From Cryoendolithus antarcticus (lineage: Eukaryota; Ascomycota; Dothideomycetes; Cladosporiales; Cladosporiaceae): 64,000 nucleotides of DNA. The notes below the pieces were generated by a model. That model was not told the origin of the DNA. It ran no database searches and saw only the letters and a program-made list of their open reading frames with translations. This document shows, piece by piece, positions 42,701-54,054 of the stretch. Position numbers and translations under genes: made by a program. The stretch's first letter is position 1; every line of letters begins with the position of its first letter. The DNA is taken from NCBI GenBank assembly GCA_002077065.1, contig NAJO01000013.1, positions 310,001-374,000 of the forward strand, in the 5' to 3' direction.

Positions 42701-44414
42701 CTCAGCCCAGATCTTTGCGAGCGCCTTCCTGGAGCAGAAGGATGTTGGCGAGAGCCAGATCCGGGTCAGGAAAGATCTGCTAGATGACAGCAATGCCGCC
42801 AAAGATGAGATGGACCGGGTGAAGAAAAAGCTAAAAGGCCTTTTGAGGAAGGGCGAACGGGCACCAGAGCAGTTCGCGTGGCCGAAAGACGGGACGCCAG
42901 AGCCCTACGTCGTCGTTCGTAAAGTGGTCGAGCTGATGAAGTTTCACCGCCGCGTCATGCGACACAATTTCGCCAAGCTGGGAAGCTCAGACGCCGTCGC
43001 CTCACTGGAGAAACTGCAGAAGCCCAGCTCTGCTCCGCCAGACGTAGGAAGTAGCGTAGCTTCCGCCATGGCTGTAGACCCGGCCGTGCTGCAAACAAGC
43101 CCTGCGTCCGCTGTGCAAGCTAGGTGGTGCACAGGCGAAGACGCAGAGCTCTTCAAGGAGCGCTGGGAAAAGCTTTTCAATGAGTTCGTGGATGCTGAGA
43201 AAGTCGATCCGAGCAAGATCAGCGAGCTGTACGATACGATGAAGTTTGATGCATTGCATAATCGGCAATTTTTGGAGTGGGTGTTTACGCCGAGTTGGAG
43301 TATACTGCTAGAGGAGGAGGCTATTGAGGCTGAGTTGGCTAGAACGGCAAGTCGTGAATCGAAGGAGGACTCTGGTCAACTAGAGTCGGCGGGCACGGAG
43401 AAGGTTGCAAATGCGAGCGAGACGTCTGCAGAGAACAGCTCGCGCACGTCACCAGTGCCTAGCACCGAGCAAGCATCGACGAATGATCGCAAGGCTTCAG
43501 TTGCGCCTACGATGGCCGAGCGCATGGGCTTTCGCCGCAAATCGCAGGATCTCGTGCGACAAGCTGCTGCCTCGCAGGCAGTTGCACGCGAAAGCTCCCC
43601 GCAAGCTTACTTCAAGCTCTTCACCGGCCACTCAGATGAGCAGTCTGAGTCGAAAGCGAAGCACGATGTTAGGCTGGAGAAGCTGAATGAGCTGTATTCG
43701 CTGAGTAAGATCTTGTTTGACTTCATCGGACCGCAGGAGTACGGCATTACGAATGCGGAGAAGCTGGAAATCGGACTGCTGACCAGTCTACCACTGCTAA
43801 AAGAGATCGTCAAGGATCTCGAGGACGGTAAGCCTTCCTAGCCCATCCATTCCTCCCCAACTCGTACTAACGTCATTCCAGTCCAAGCCTCCGACGCCGC
43901 CAAATCCTTCATCTACTTCACAAAAGAATCCCACATCTACACCCTCCTAAACTGCATCCTCGAAGGCGGCGTCCCCACCAAAATCTCCCGCCAGAACATC
44001 CCCGAACTAGACTACCTCTCGCAAATCTGCTTCGAGCTCTACGAATCCCCCAACGCAGCCGCCGACATCGATCCCCTAAACCCCAAATCCAACTACAACT
44101 ACTCCATCCGCATCGCGCTCAGCCCTGGCTGTCACGCCGTCGATCCCCTGGATGTGCAGTTGGATAGCAAGCATTGTATCGGGATTGCGCAGCGGCGGAG
44201 TCTGACGCCGCATGGGCAGTGGGATGAGGTGTTGGAGATGTTGAGGGGGAAGTTTGGGCAGGTGAGGCTGCCGAAGAGCTTTTTGGCGGTGAACGTTAGT
44301 GAGAAGGTGCCCGGGGAATTTGCGCGGGAGGAGGGGTGGGGGACTGTGGAGGAGGGGAAGGCGAGGGTTGGGGGTGGGGAGCCTGTCGCTATACCTGGCG
44401 TCGCCGAGGATTAG
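39714..44414 (+). CDS. VIP1: Inositol hexakisphosphate/diphosphoinositol-pentakisphosphate kinase (Vip1/Asp1)
   Basis: Bifunctional enzyme making and removing the 1-diphosphate of inositol pyrophosphates (1-IP7, IP8), signals in phosphate sensing, polarity and hyphal growth. Exons 39714-43827 and 43882-44414 (GTAAGC donor, TACTAAC branch, TTCCAG acceptor, split Val codon), 1548 residues. A disordered Ser/Pro N-terminus of about 260 residues precedes the ATP-grasp kinase: IGTLGICALDAKARSKPSR (about 266), SDKVILDENVENWPLCDFLI, LPMQTILWDRRMCLKILD and VIDVNGWSFVKDNNEYYDK (about 578). The histidine-phosphatase domain begins MVAVIRHADRTPKQKFKF (about 778) and ends in exon 2 with FTKESHIYTLLNCIL. 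It contains long inserts (about 870-925 and 1200-1310) common in filamentous fungi. The short second exon is essential, since it supplies the second phosphatase His. Confidence 0.96.
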
Positions 44415-44563
44415 GCGGGAGCTGGTTACGGGGTTCTGTCGGCGTCGATGGACGCTCGCTGGTATCGGACGCTCGCTGGCTTCTTAGAGGAGCTTGGGCT
44501 GACTACCAGCCGCTTGCTGGGCCTGTTGGATTTAGAGCTTGTATAGTCGCTCATGGATATCCA

Positions 44564-45937
44564 TCAGTATCGTGCGTCCATATCCTCGAGATCTTGTTCC
44601 TCCTCGTCTTCGTCATCGTCATCACTCCCACTACCCCCGCTGTCATCATCCTCGCTCTCCCCAGCCACTTCCTCCACAACGTCCTCGTCATGCAACTTCG
44701 TCCCAGTAAGCTTCGCCCTCAAATCCCCCACACTCTCAATCCCCAGTTCCTTCATCTGCTCTGGCGTCAAATCCACCATCTGTGGCGCGTACTCGCCACT
44801 CTCGTCCTCCTCATCGTATGCAGTCGTGTCCATCCTGACCTGCTCGCCATCTTCTAGCTCCAGCACACCGGACTTCACGAATGTACCGCCGAATTGCCAG
44901 GAGTGTTCGTCTTTGAGGTAGGCTTCTAGATCATCTAGTTCATCTACCACGTCCTGGACCTCGAGCGTGGGGAGTGTGTCGAGACTTTGGCGGAAGCGGA
45001 CAAGGAGTGATTTGAGTAGCGATCCTCCTTCGTCTGCGAGGTCAATCAAGCCGCCTTCAGCATCTTTGCAGTGGCTTAGCTGTAGTCGCAGGGCTGCGAT
45101 TGCGCGGACGAAGAGGTCGGGAAACGTCACAATGGCTTTACGACACGTGAATAGTAGCGTTAATATCCGTTTCCATTGCTCGAGACAAGACCAGTTGTTC
45201 AGCGTCAGGACCATCAAGAAACAAAACTGCATTTCCCCTACCACCTCATTCCGGCCGACCTCACCACAGTGCTGCGTGATCAACTCTCCCAAAGCCCAGG
45301 AACGGTCTTGCGCTGCTTCCGTACGCTCCCTGCCCGTGGCACCAGTAGGCCACGTCTGCTTGAGATCTATGGGTAAGAAGCGAAGGTCTTTCTCCGGATG
45401 CAGGACGGCTTCTGCGGCGGAGAGACCGGGGATGTGGTCGAGATCTCGGGAGGCCGAGGAGGCGGAGGTGAGAGACCAGAAAGTTTGGGGAGTGTCTTGG
45501 GTTATGCGGGAGAGGAGTGCGGGCGTGATTTGTGATGTTAGGGTGAGCCAGTCGCTGGTTTCCTGCTGCGACGACGTGGCATTGGGGGAGGAAGAGGATT
45601 GACGATAAGGTGTCAGACCTTCGCGCCAGAACTCGCCGATGTTGGCGCGCCAGCGGAGGTTCTCGGCGGGATCTTGTTCGCGGGATAGATTCTCTGTCGC
45701 AGGATCCCAGCGGGTGATTATGAGTTGTTGTGTACCGGAGCTGGGTCTAGCGATACGGATCCAGAGGCCATGACGGATGGAGAAAGCTGTACTAGAGCCT
45801 GTGAAGATGAAGTGGAGGCCGGGAGGGAGGTCTTTAACGCCTCGGAAGCGTGGCGTAGCCGTGAAGGAGAGAAGGTCGATGCCTGCAAGAGCTGAGGGCG
45901 GAAGGTCTAGCAGGAGAACGGCGGGTGAAAGACTCAT
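44564..45937 (-). CDS. AAR2: A1-cistron splicing factor Aar2
   Basis: U5 snRNP assembly factor that holds Prp8 before Brr2 joins. Single exon, 457 residues. The N-terminus LLLDLPPSALAGIDLLSFTA, then FRGVKDLPPGLHFIFTGSS and IRHGLWIRI, is diagnostic of the family. The C-terminal half is helical (TLNNWSCLEQWKRILTLLFT, then FPDLFVRAIAALRLQLSHC) and ends in a long acidic tail (EDDDSGGSGSDDDDEDEEEQ). It is convergent with VIP1 (150 bases between stops) and divergent from IES6. Confidence 0.92.
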   Translation of the reverse strand: MSLSPAVLLLDLPPSALAGIDLLSFTATPRFRGVKDLPPGLHFIFTGSSTAFSIRHGLWIRIARPSSGTQQLIITRWDPATENLSREQDPAENLRWRANIGEFWREGLTPYRQSSSSPNATSSQQETSDWLTLTSQITPALLSRITQDTPQTFWSLTSASSASRDLDHIPGLSAAEAVLHPEKDLRFLPIDLKQTWPTGATGRERTEAAQDRSWALGELITQHCGEVGRNEVVGEMQFCFLMVLTLNNWSCLEQWKRILTLLFTCRKAIVTFPDLFVRAIAALRLQLSHCKDAEGGLIDLADEGGSLLKSLLVRFRQSLDTLPTLEVQDVVDELDDLEAYLKDEHSWQFGGTFVKSGVLELEDGEQVRMDTTAYDEEDESGEYAPQMVDLTPEQMKELGIESVGDLRAKLTGTKLHDEDVVEEVAGESEDDDSGGSGSDDDDEDEEEQDLEDMDARY

Positions 45938-46496
45938 CTAGTCACTGTTTATCTCGTCGGCTTTGGCTAGATGGCTTGCAATGCTTCCGCTAAGAGTCTT
46001 TGGCGATACAGCACGTTCAAGGTGTGGTGATAATCCTTTTCTCCCGGACAGAAGAAAAAGTCGAATGAAACTGCCCTACACCCACACTTACTTCATCGGA
46101 CCTTGCTTCTGCTAATCATTGAGCCTGGCACTTAGATAAAGAGCTGAATTTAAGAGTCAAAGTATCTCTCGAAGGAGCGGCATGCGTCTGATCGTCCGTT
46201 GATCGAGTGACATGTCTATCAAAGTAGGGCGTTGATCCAAGGTTCATACTAGGATTGAGCTAGCATGAGCTCCCAATCACATTCTATTGATTCATGATCT
46301 ATTACTTCACTTTCTCACGGAGTCACGCAATCAGATATATATGTATACACCTAGCCAAGAAGTCGGCGCGTTGATGTGATGTGACTGCGTTTACGCTTCT
46401 GGTGCGCCACAACATTGCGCGTCGGACACCTTCGCTTGAGCATATCCACTGGTACCAAACACCGACTCCGGTCAGACGGCCCCCATCCACGCAACA
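45938..46496. promoter_or_regulatory. Divergent interval AAR2 / IES6
   Basis: 559 bases, more AT-rich than its surroundings, with an ATATATATG tract near 46335-46343 that could act as a core promoter element for IES6. No ORF of note. Confidence 0.4.
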
Positions 46497-47045
46497 ATGG
46501 CGCCGATCACTACTGCGTCAAACGAGGAGACTCATGCCGCGCTACTAGACACCCTCGACATGCAGAAAGTCCACAAGCCGTTCCGCAACCCAAACTGGAA
46601 ACCCGCCCAACGCCGCAACAAGAACCTCAAACAGATCATCTCAGAGACCTCACGCGCCCAGCAAAGCCTTATGACCACCCAGCAGAACTCTGGGGCCAGC
46701 ACGCCTCTCCCAGCGACCACCGGCTCCACGACCCCAGCCGTCAATCTCAATGCAGCCCAAGCGAGCCAGGACATGAGTCGCCTCGTCTTGGAGAAGAACG
46801 CGAGGCAGGCGAACGGGGGAGCTGCTGTCGTGCCAAGTATCGCGTACACGAGTATTGCTGCCGCGCCTAGCTTGAAGCCGAAGAAGAAGTACTGTGATAT
46901 CACGGGGCTGCCAGCGAAGTACAAGGATCCGCAGTTCGGAATGTACTACTATAACGCTGAGGTGTATGCTATCATCAAGAGCATGAACACGCAGCAGAGG
47001 CAGGACATACTGAGAGCGAGAGGCGCGGAGACGGTGTTGAAATGA
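46497..47045 (+). CDS. IES6: INO80 chromatin remodelling complex subunit Ies6
   Basis: Single exon, 182 residues. The C-terminal YL1-C domain reads KKKYCDITGLPAKYKDPQFG, then MYYYNAEVYAIIKSMNTQQR and ends RGAETVLK, as in Ies6/INO80C. The N-terminal block VHKPFRNPNWKPAQRRNKN is also typical of Ies6 and separates it from Vps72/Swc2, which share the YL1-C domain. The linker is Ala/Thr/Gln-rich and probably disordered. Ies6 works with Arp5 in nucleosome sliding. ATG 46497 chosen: CAACAATGG context and full conserved N-block. Confidence 0.93.
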   Translation: MAPITTASNEETHAALLDTLDMQKVHKPFRNPNWKPAQRRNKNLKQIISETSRAQQSLMTTQQNSGASTPLPATTGSTTPAVNLNAAQASQDMSRLVLEKNARQANGGAAVVPSIAYTSIAAAPSLKPKKKYCDITGLPAKYKDPQFGMYYYNAEVYAIIKSMNTQQRQDILRARGAETVLK

Positions 47046-48188
47046 GGTGTGGTCACAGCATTGAATTCGATACGATGCTATCGACCAGCACTCCAGCATC
47101 TGCGACAGCGGCTGCGATTCTCTGATGGTCACGAGACATGTGAGACCGACTCGGCACAAGCCCAATCTATCCACCTACCCCTCTCGAAGCAGGCTCAAGA
47201 AGACGCTCCGGCTTATGAGCGACCTTAGTCCGTCTACGCCAGCGACTGGGTACCGCAGGCTATGGCGCGAAGGCAACCAAGCAGTTACAGCTTCTACTGC
47301 AAGCAGAGAAGCTGTAGTCAAGGCGGGTACTGAAGTATATTGAATTACAGACGACCATCAGCTTGTCAAATCTGACAACCTGCGGTGGAAGTGGCACTGG
47401 AATACGCGTTAGTCTCGGAGTATAGCGGTGTCTCGGGAATTGAAGGAAGGAAACGCGTGGCAGTCAGAAACAGCCTCTAAGGAGTACAGCACGTGCCGAA
47501 GCATCTGGTATAGAACAATGAAATTTAGAGTGTTCATCATTCGGGGGTGCTGTAGTGGTAGGAGTGAAGGAGAGGGGAGGCATACCATATTCAAGCGCCT
47601 TTTAAACGGTCCTGGTCGCAAGGCTTATCTCGAGTACGGATCGAGCTTTGCATCCACATGTGGTCGAAGTACGAGTGGATCGAGCATGCTAACTTCTCAG
47701 CTATGCCAAAGTCTGGTGCAGAAATGACATGGCAAGCAAGCCAGTAAGTTGACCGAGCTCGAAGTCGTACGCTAGCTCAAAGGTCTAGCTCCGACCGTAT
47801 CGACTGGCGTCAAAGTGGGAGACCAGGTCGTGCGATGCAATAGTCGAGAAGTTGCGACGATACAGAAGTTGAAGAGGACATGCGATCTCGAAAGAAGCGC
47901 GACCGCCAAGGACGGCCCGATAATGCACCCGAGTCAGCCCTATTCGTTGACCAGGTGCTGCTCTCTGTGCGTCACGGCCCCGTTAACGGTCAACAATGGA
48001 CGTTCCACATCAGCATGAACGGCGCGGCAATTCACTTGCGAATGAAAAATCACTCGTCGCGATCAATGGCAGCGCAAGGATGTCAAATATGGTGTATGGA
48101 AGATGGTGGTGCAGATTTTGTAGCGGAAGCGAAGTTACACAAGGGTTGCGATGCTTGTCAGAACCGAATTCATTTTACTCCAGCAATC
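47046..48188. other. 1.1-kb interval without a supported gene
   Basis: Convergent 3' ends of IES6 and the transporter flank this stretch. Frames of 60-140 codons overlap each other in it, but none is protein-like. No repeat or RNA gene recognised. Confidence 0.4.
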
Positions 48189-49975
48189 TCACTTCTCCAG
48201 ATGGATGGTCCCGCCCTTGCCATCAGCCTCACTATATCCACGCTCGGCGTCAGGGTCCATCTTACCTTTCGCCATCGGGTTCTCGTCTTCGAATAGTCGC
48301 CCAAGCTCTTCGAGAGTGGGTCCCTTTGTTTCCGGGTACAAGAACCAAATGATCGTCGTCTCGATCGCCAGCCATACGACGTACACGATGTAGTACTTCC
48401 ACTGCAACGCACCCAAGCCGATGGGATTCACAAATTGATTGAAGGATGCTGCGGCGCGGGTGGCGAGTTGCACAATTCCGACACCCTTGGAGCGGTGGAC
48501 GAAGGGGAAGACTTCTGTAATGAAAACGTACGTCAAAGGGTGCATGCTGCCAAAGAAGTCAGTATAGGATAAGGATGGGGCCACTGGACTTCAGAAGGGT
48601 CCTTACATCGTGTAGAACCTGTGACGAGTATCAGTAAGCTTTCCATTGAGATCGACATTAGATGAAGCGACGAGACTCACATGTAGTAGACGAAGATCAT
48701 CCCGACCACCGCTCCGGCAGCTTGCTGGTTCTTGGTGTTGGCATATTGGGCACTAGCCCCGGTCCAGCAGGCGAACACAACGGTCATCCCGACAAACGCT
48801 GTCATGTATTGCGTGCGTCTGTTGAGTTTCTTGGTGAGAAATGCGCCAGTGATACCCGTGACAAGGTTCCAGCAGGTGAGTCCAAGGTTGATCTGGTTCT
48901 GCTTCCGCTTGTCGGAGATGCCGACCGTAGCGAGCACTTTAGCCAAGTAGTACGAAACAAGCCCGTTGCCAGACCATTGTGAGAAGAAGCTAGGAGACAA
49001 GCATCAGTGCGTGAATCATGAGGGAATTTCTGGAGAAAGCGCACCCAACGCAGACCGCCACAGCGACACGTCTCCGGTTTCCTGGAGTCTGCAAGAGTTC
49101 GACCCAGCGGCGTTTCGAGTTCTCCATTTCGAAGCGTACAGTCGTCTGAATCTCGGCGAACTCAGCAAGGACCAGAGGACTTTCGCGGTCGCCTTCGCCA
49201 TGGTATTTGACCAAAATCTCGAAGGCTTCATCGCTGCGATCACGAGACACAAGCCAACGGGGCGACTCGGGTATGAACCAGATGAACATAAGTTGCAGTA
49301 GCGATGGTGCCACTTGGAGGAGCGACGGGATCCGCCAAGCCCAGTTATTCGGCATGTTGAACGTGCCCAGTGTCACTCCAGCAGCGATGATGGCACCCGC
49401 GTACCACGACTCGTTGAATAGACCATTGATGACGCTAGTGTGACGTGGATGCGTGAGTTCCGCGATGAGTTGCGAGGCGCCAGAGATGCAGAAGGGGATG
49501 CCGATACCGAGGATTAATCGCGAAACCAGGAACATCTCGATGTTGACAGCGGCGGTCTGGAGTATGACACCCAGAACAATGATCGAAGAGCCTATCGTGA
49601 TTGAGTGCTTGCGACCGATGCGATCGTTCGTGTATGGGACGAAAGGGATGGCGACAACTGCGCCAATGGAGAATGCGGCAGTGATCAGGCCCAAGAGTGC
49701 ACCTCCAGGGTTGTCGAAGTCTCGTCATGGTCAGCTACGCCATTTCAGATCAGTTCGTTAGACTCACAGTCTAGCCATGGCTTCACTGCCTGTAGTCCAT
49801 TCAAGATACTACCGTCGTAGCCAGATGTCATCTCAACACCCAGAACGGCCGGTATCAGACATAGGTAGAGCTTTCGCAAATTCTTCCTTTTGTACCAGGG
49901 CACAGTGTCAAGCTCGAGCAGCCTCTTCACCTCTGACTCTTGCGCCACGAGCGCGACATCAGTCTGTCCCTTCAT
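48189..49975 (-). CDS. MFS sugar transporter (lactose/hexose permease-like)
   Basis: Five exons: 49975-49768, 49720-49045, 48989-48681, 48618-48607 and 48546-48189, total 520 residues. All junctions keep frame; exon 4 is only 12 bases. Sugar-porter signatures are present: GYDGSILNGLQAV in helix 1, NDRIGRKHSI (loop 2-3), a helix 5-6 region ending FIWFIPESPRWLVSRDRSDE, FVYYMFYTIMHPLTYVFITE, AASFNQFVNPIGL and PETKGPTLEEL. Twelve membrane helices are expected; plasma membrane, proton symport likely. The family (fungal lactose permease/hexose branch) imports mono- or disaccharides; the substrate is not evident. It starts 599 bases from the divergent GH5 hydrolase gene. Confidence 0.92.
48607..48618 (-). 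other. 12-base micro-exon of the MFS transporter
   Basis: GTTCTACACGAT is flanked by CGTCACAG upstream and GTAAGG downstream on the minus strand. Including it is the only arrangement that links exon 3 (ending ...TAC AT) to exon 5 (C ATG CAC) in frame with both sites canonical, giving Tyr-Met-Phe-Tyr-Thr-Ile-Met-His. Confidence 0.8.
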
Positions 49976-50574
49976 GATCGATAACGGTCCACGAGAATAT
50001 GGAACAACAGATAGACAGTCCCTACCGTAGACAAGCCTTACTTACACAACGGCGGGCGCACGAGGATGTGGTCCCCAACTTATACATGCCGACCTCATAC
50101 GCTCCATGCCCATGACAGTACAGTCATGCGGGTTTGCCTATCTCCCTCATTCTACCTGCTGGTGTGACATCAACGAGGAGGTCGGTCTCGGGAGCCGTCT
50201 TGGTGGTGGCGCTTGCCAATCAGAGCTTGTCAATGCTCGGCTCCTCCGGTTAATATAGATTTATCGGTTAAAGACTGGGGTAAGAATGGAGAAGTTTGGA
50301 GAGCAAGCGTGAGCAAGCTCCACTTTTGGCACACCATACCTCACTTCGGACGGCGATGGTGCACTCCACGTGGGTGACGGTGGCACTATTGTGCGAAGAA
50401 GCGTCTGGGCAGTGTCATGATATGGCCACCATAACTTTGATGCGATGCTGCAAGCTTCAGCGGTACCCGTAGGCGAAGTAGTCTGTTTTTGGTCATCTCC
50501 CATTGTCTCTCGCTTGTTCGCCTCATCGTCCAGCGTGGACATCCGAGTCAGGAATAATTGACAGCTGCGCAAAC
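49976..50574. promoter_or_regulatory. Divergent promoter between sugar transporter and GH5 gene
   Basis: 599 bases between opposed starts. It includes GGTTAATATAGATTTATCGG near 50249-50268, an AT-rich spot. I did not find an obvious CreA cluster (SYGGRG in tandem), though CCCCAACT and GGAGAAG occur singly. Confidence 0.4.
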
Positions 50575-52144
50575 ATGGCGAACGGTCCAGGATATCTGAA
50601 GGTCCAGGGCGTCGATGTGGTAGATCCCAATGGCGAGAAGGTCATTCTCAAGGGCGTGTGTACCTCCGACTGTCGTTATCCAGGCTCGACTAATGCGCCA
50701 TAGGCCGCTACTGGGGGCCACCTGAACATGGAGAATTTCATCACAGGATATCCAGGCCACGAGCATGAAATGAGGCTGGCACTGCTTGAAGTTCTCGGTC
50801 AGGAGAAGTATGATTTCTTCTTCGACAAGGTGTGCCACAATCGCCACCTTCAGCATTGCCAACGCGTTTGACACCTATCAGTTCCTGGACTACTTCTTCA
50901 CAGGAGCAGACGCTAAGCTGTTCGCATCTCTCGGACTGAATGCAATCCGCATACCGATCAACCATCGTCACTTCATGGACGACGAGAAGCCATTCGCTAT
51001 CAAGCAGGACGGGTTCAAGCTCGTCGATCGAGTGGTCGAGCTATGCGCCGCCGAGGGAATTTACACCATTCTCGACATGCACACATTCCCTGGTGGACAG
51101 AATCAAGGCTGGCACTCAGACTCTGGATTACATCGCGCGCTGTTCTGGGAGAATTGGGATCTCCAGGAACGAGGTATCAAGCTTTGGGTAGAGATCGCGA
51201 AGCACTACAAGGACAACACTTGGGTAAGATTGAGCATTCGATGGCGTCTCCCGATGAAAGCTAATGTGCATCAGATCGCCGGGTATAACCCGATGAACGA
51301 ACCTGCAGACCCTATCCACCACCGGCTGCAATCGTGGTACGCCCGCGTTGAACCCGCAATCCGTGGTGTCGATCCTCATCACATTCTCTGGCTAGACGGG
51401 AACACCTACTCGATGGACTTCACTGCCTTCAAGACGGTCCTCCCGAATTGTGTCTACGCTATTCACGATTACTCCACCATGGGCTTCCCGGCTGGCACAC
51501 CCTACACGGGCTCAGCCGCGCAGAAAGATATCCTGAGAAAGCAGTACGAGCGTAAAGTCGAGTTCATGCGTGAGCACAAAGTGCCAATCTGGAATGGCGA
51601 GTTCGGCCCCGTCTACGCCAGTCCAGGCGAGACAGGCTACAATGCTACCAATCAGCAACGCTACGATCTTCTCGGCGAGCAGCTGTCGATTTACAAACAA
51701 GACCAAATCTGCTGGTCCATCTGGCTATACAAAGACATCGGCTTCCAGGGTATGGTGTATGCCAATCCCGACTCCGCTTACATGAAGCTACTCAAGCCTT
51801 TCCTTGCCAAGAAGAAGCGACTTGGTCTTGACAAGTGGGGACGAGATGACCAGCACGTGAGGCATATCTACGATCCACTGGTTGAACATCTGCGGGAGGA
51901 GATTCCAGAGGTGTCGCAGAAGAGGCGGTACCCACAGCACTGGGGACTGGAAGGGCATGTGCATCGAGTTGTGAGGGAGCTGCTCGTGTCGGAACTACTG
52001 ACATATGAATTTGCGAGCTACTTCGAGGGCAAGTCGTTCGAGGAGCTGGACGAGTTGGCAGCGAGCTTCAAGTTGGAGAACTGTCTGAAGAGAGATGGTC
52101 TAAATAAGATATTACAGGAAGATGCTGGACTGAGTGGATCGTAA
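50575..52144 (+). CDS. GH5 family glycoside hydrolase, non-secreted
   Basis: Exons 50575-50655, 50704-50829, 50882-51223 and 51275-52144, all phase 0, 472 residues. The last intron is 51 bases and keeps an open frame, so it is easily read through. Order: MANGPGYLKVQGVDVVDPNG, TGGHLNMENFITGYPGHE, LGLNAIRIPINHRHF, a DMHTFPGGQN loop, YNPMNEPAD with acid/base Glu about 192, then IWNGEFGPVY with nucleophile Glu about 292, and SIWLYKDIGFQG. Both catalytic Glu are intact. There is no signal peptide, so the enzyme is probably cytosolic; a glucan, glycoside or glycolipid substrate is possible. The C-terminal extension after about residue 350 (VSQKRRYPQHWGLEGHVHR) is not part of the TIM barrel. Confidence 0.9.
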
Positions 52145-52322
52145 ATGTATTATATGCCGAGTGGAGTCTCGGCCAGCGGTCAAATCACATCAAAGGCATC
52201 ACGAGAATATCGCTCACCGACCTGTCACTTGCCGCACCAGCACTGCTGTGGACTGTGGTCATGCTCAGCCTACCGAACGCCTTGCTCGAAACATCACAGC
52301 AATGAACCCACCGTGTCGAATA

Positions 52323-54054
52323 TCAACGTTTTGAGTTTCGACAAATACCACTCCAAGTCCGCACGAAATCAGCCGCGTCTGTGAAAATGCATTAGTCGCC
52401 GGCAACGTGCAATTGAGTGTGTCGGACGGCTTACCATCAGTGGTATCAAATTGCAAGATGTAGTCTCGGTGCCGATTCCTCACTAGCCCATAGCCAGCCA
52501 GAAACACATACGGCGGAGGCTTCAACGCCGCCATCGTTACGATCCCTCCGCTTTCAAGCGCCATCCAGTCCGGATCGAAAGAGTACCTCGTGATAAAGGC
52601 TGTCCAGATCGGCACGCCCTCTCGTGGTCCTCTGAGTGCACTCGCTTCAAGTCTCACTACACCAGAGTTGGTGTCGCGGAACAACCGCAGGGCATGTCTG
52701 AGGTCACGATCTCGGATCACTCCGCCGAACTCCTGCTTCTCTCGCAGATCCAGGTCTTCGATCAACGCCGTGGGTAAAGGGTCCTGGGAGTCTTGCCGCT
52801 TCATGGCAACGAAGGTCGAATAAAACAGCACCATGCGTTCGTAGAAGACGAAGTTCAGCTTCGCCCAGAGCTTGAGATGGCCATCTTGGCTCGAGGCGCG
52901 GCAGAGCTGAAGTGTAGCGTCCTTCCGTATGGCTCGCAGCTGGGTAAGCGGTACACAATAGAGCAAATCTAGGGAGCGTGATGACTTCGTCATGTATAGT
53001 ATCCGCGTGCGATTGTCGACTGGGCGCCAGTAGAGCCGAACCTGCACAGCTGCGCGGTCAAAGTCGATCTCCGAGACCATGATGTAGCCGTCATCGAGCA
53101 GTCGATGCAGCGCTTCTGAGTTCTGCGTACCGTGGCAGCTTGTTGTTCCGCTGCCATGACCTGTCTCGAATGGCGAGACAGGGCAGTTGCCATCGAAGAC
53201 ATCCAATGCCCAGTGACTCGGCGCAGGTGGTGGACCGCTGACAACGGGGGAGAATCCGTAGTTGGAGTACGAGGTGTGACTTGAGTCTAGCGTCTGCAAC
53301 GAGCTCGAGGTGAACGTTGGCGAAAGCGGAACTTCTGGCACTGGTGGCGGGAAGCGCTCGACGTAGTCCCAGCTGTTCGTCGCTGAGATCGGAGACGTGG
53401 TCCCTTCAACATGCCTATAGGAGATGTATCGCTGAGCACCTGGTCGTGCTGTGCGCGCTGCTATTGCCTGTCAGTCAAGTACTACGTGAGTGTTCGTTCG
53501 TGGTCATGCAAGCCAGAGGAATTCTGGCAGACATACTTACACGATGAACTCGGCCGTCGCAATGCCACCCGACCGACCTCTTGAGTCTCCAGTAAAGTAG
53601 CCATGCGTCTTCTCAGTACTTCCAGGTGCGCTGAGGCGAAGCCGTCAAGCTCAGCAAGCATCTCGTCCAGGTAGTCGTGGACCCATGCTAGCCTCTCGCC
53701 AAAAGCAGCACCTTCCTCTTCTCTCATCCGATGCTCCAGGTCGTCCCAGACCATTGCGGTGGGCCTTTCTCGTTCCCGTCCGAACATATAGAAGGCATCT
53801 TCGAGCGTGAGCCTCAGGCTAGGACACACAACCCGAAGGTCGTTCTCAATGCGATAGAAACTTGGCTCCTGTCGTGGATCGGCTTGCGCAGCATCGATCC
53901 GCCTCAGCACCGACGAAATAGCGAAGAGCTCGCTGATTACAGTCGTCAAATGCGCGGCCTGAGACGGCAGTGCATCACGAAAGAGCGTCAAGCCTGAGGC
54001 CACATCCTCGGCATCCTGGGCAAGTCGGATCAAAGTGCGTTGGTTGGCGGCCAT
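52323..54054 (-). CDS. Unidentified conserved fungal protein, N-terminal helical domain
   Basis: Exons 54054-53541, 53460-52435 and 52378-52323 (split Ser and Asp codons; donors GTAAGT and GTAAGC, acceptors AATAG and TCACAG), 531 residues. The N-terminal domain is helical and starts MAANQRTLIRLAQDAEDVAS, then LTLFRDALPSQAAHLTTVIS and a coiled-coil-like segment (FGERLAWVHDYLDEMLAELD). The central part is Pro/Ser-rich. The C-terminal domain has IDFDRAAVQVRLYWRPVDNR, LKLWAKLNFVFYERMVLFYS and ends LQFDTTDDAADFVRTWSG, which could be a PH-like fold finishing in its helix. This layout is familiar from unnamed Pezizomycotina proteins; no function known. The third exon is new relative to the plain open frame. 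Confidence 0.75.
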
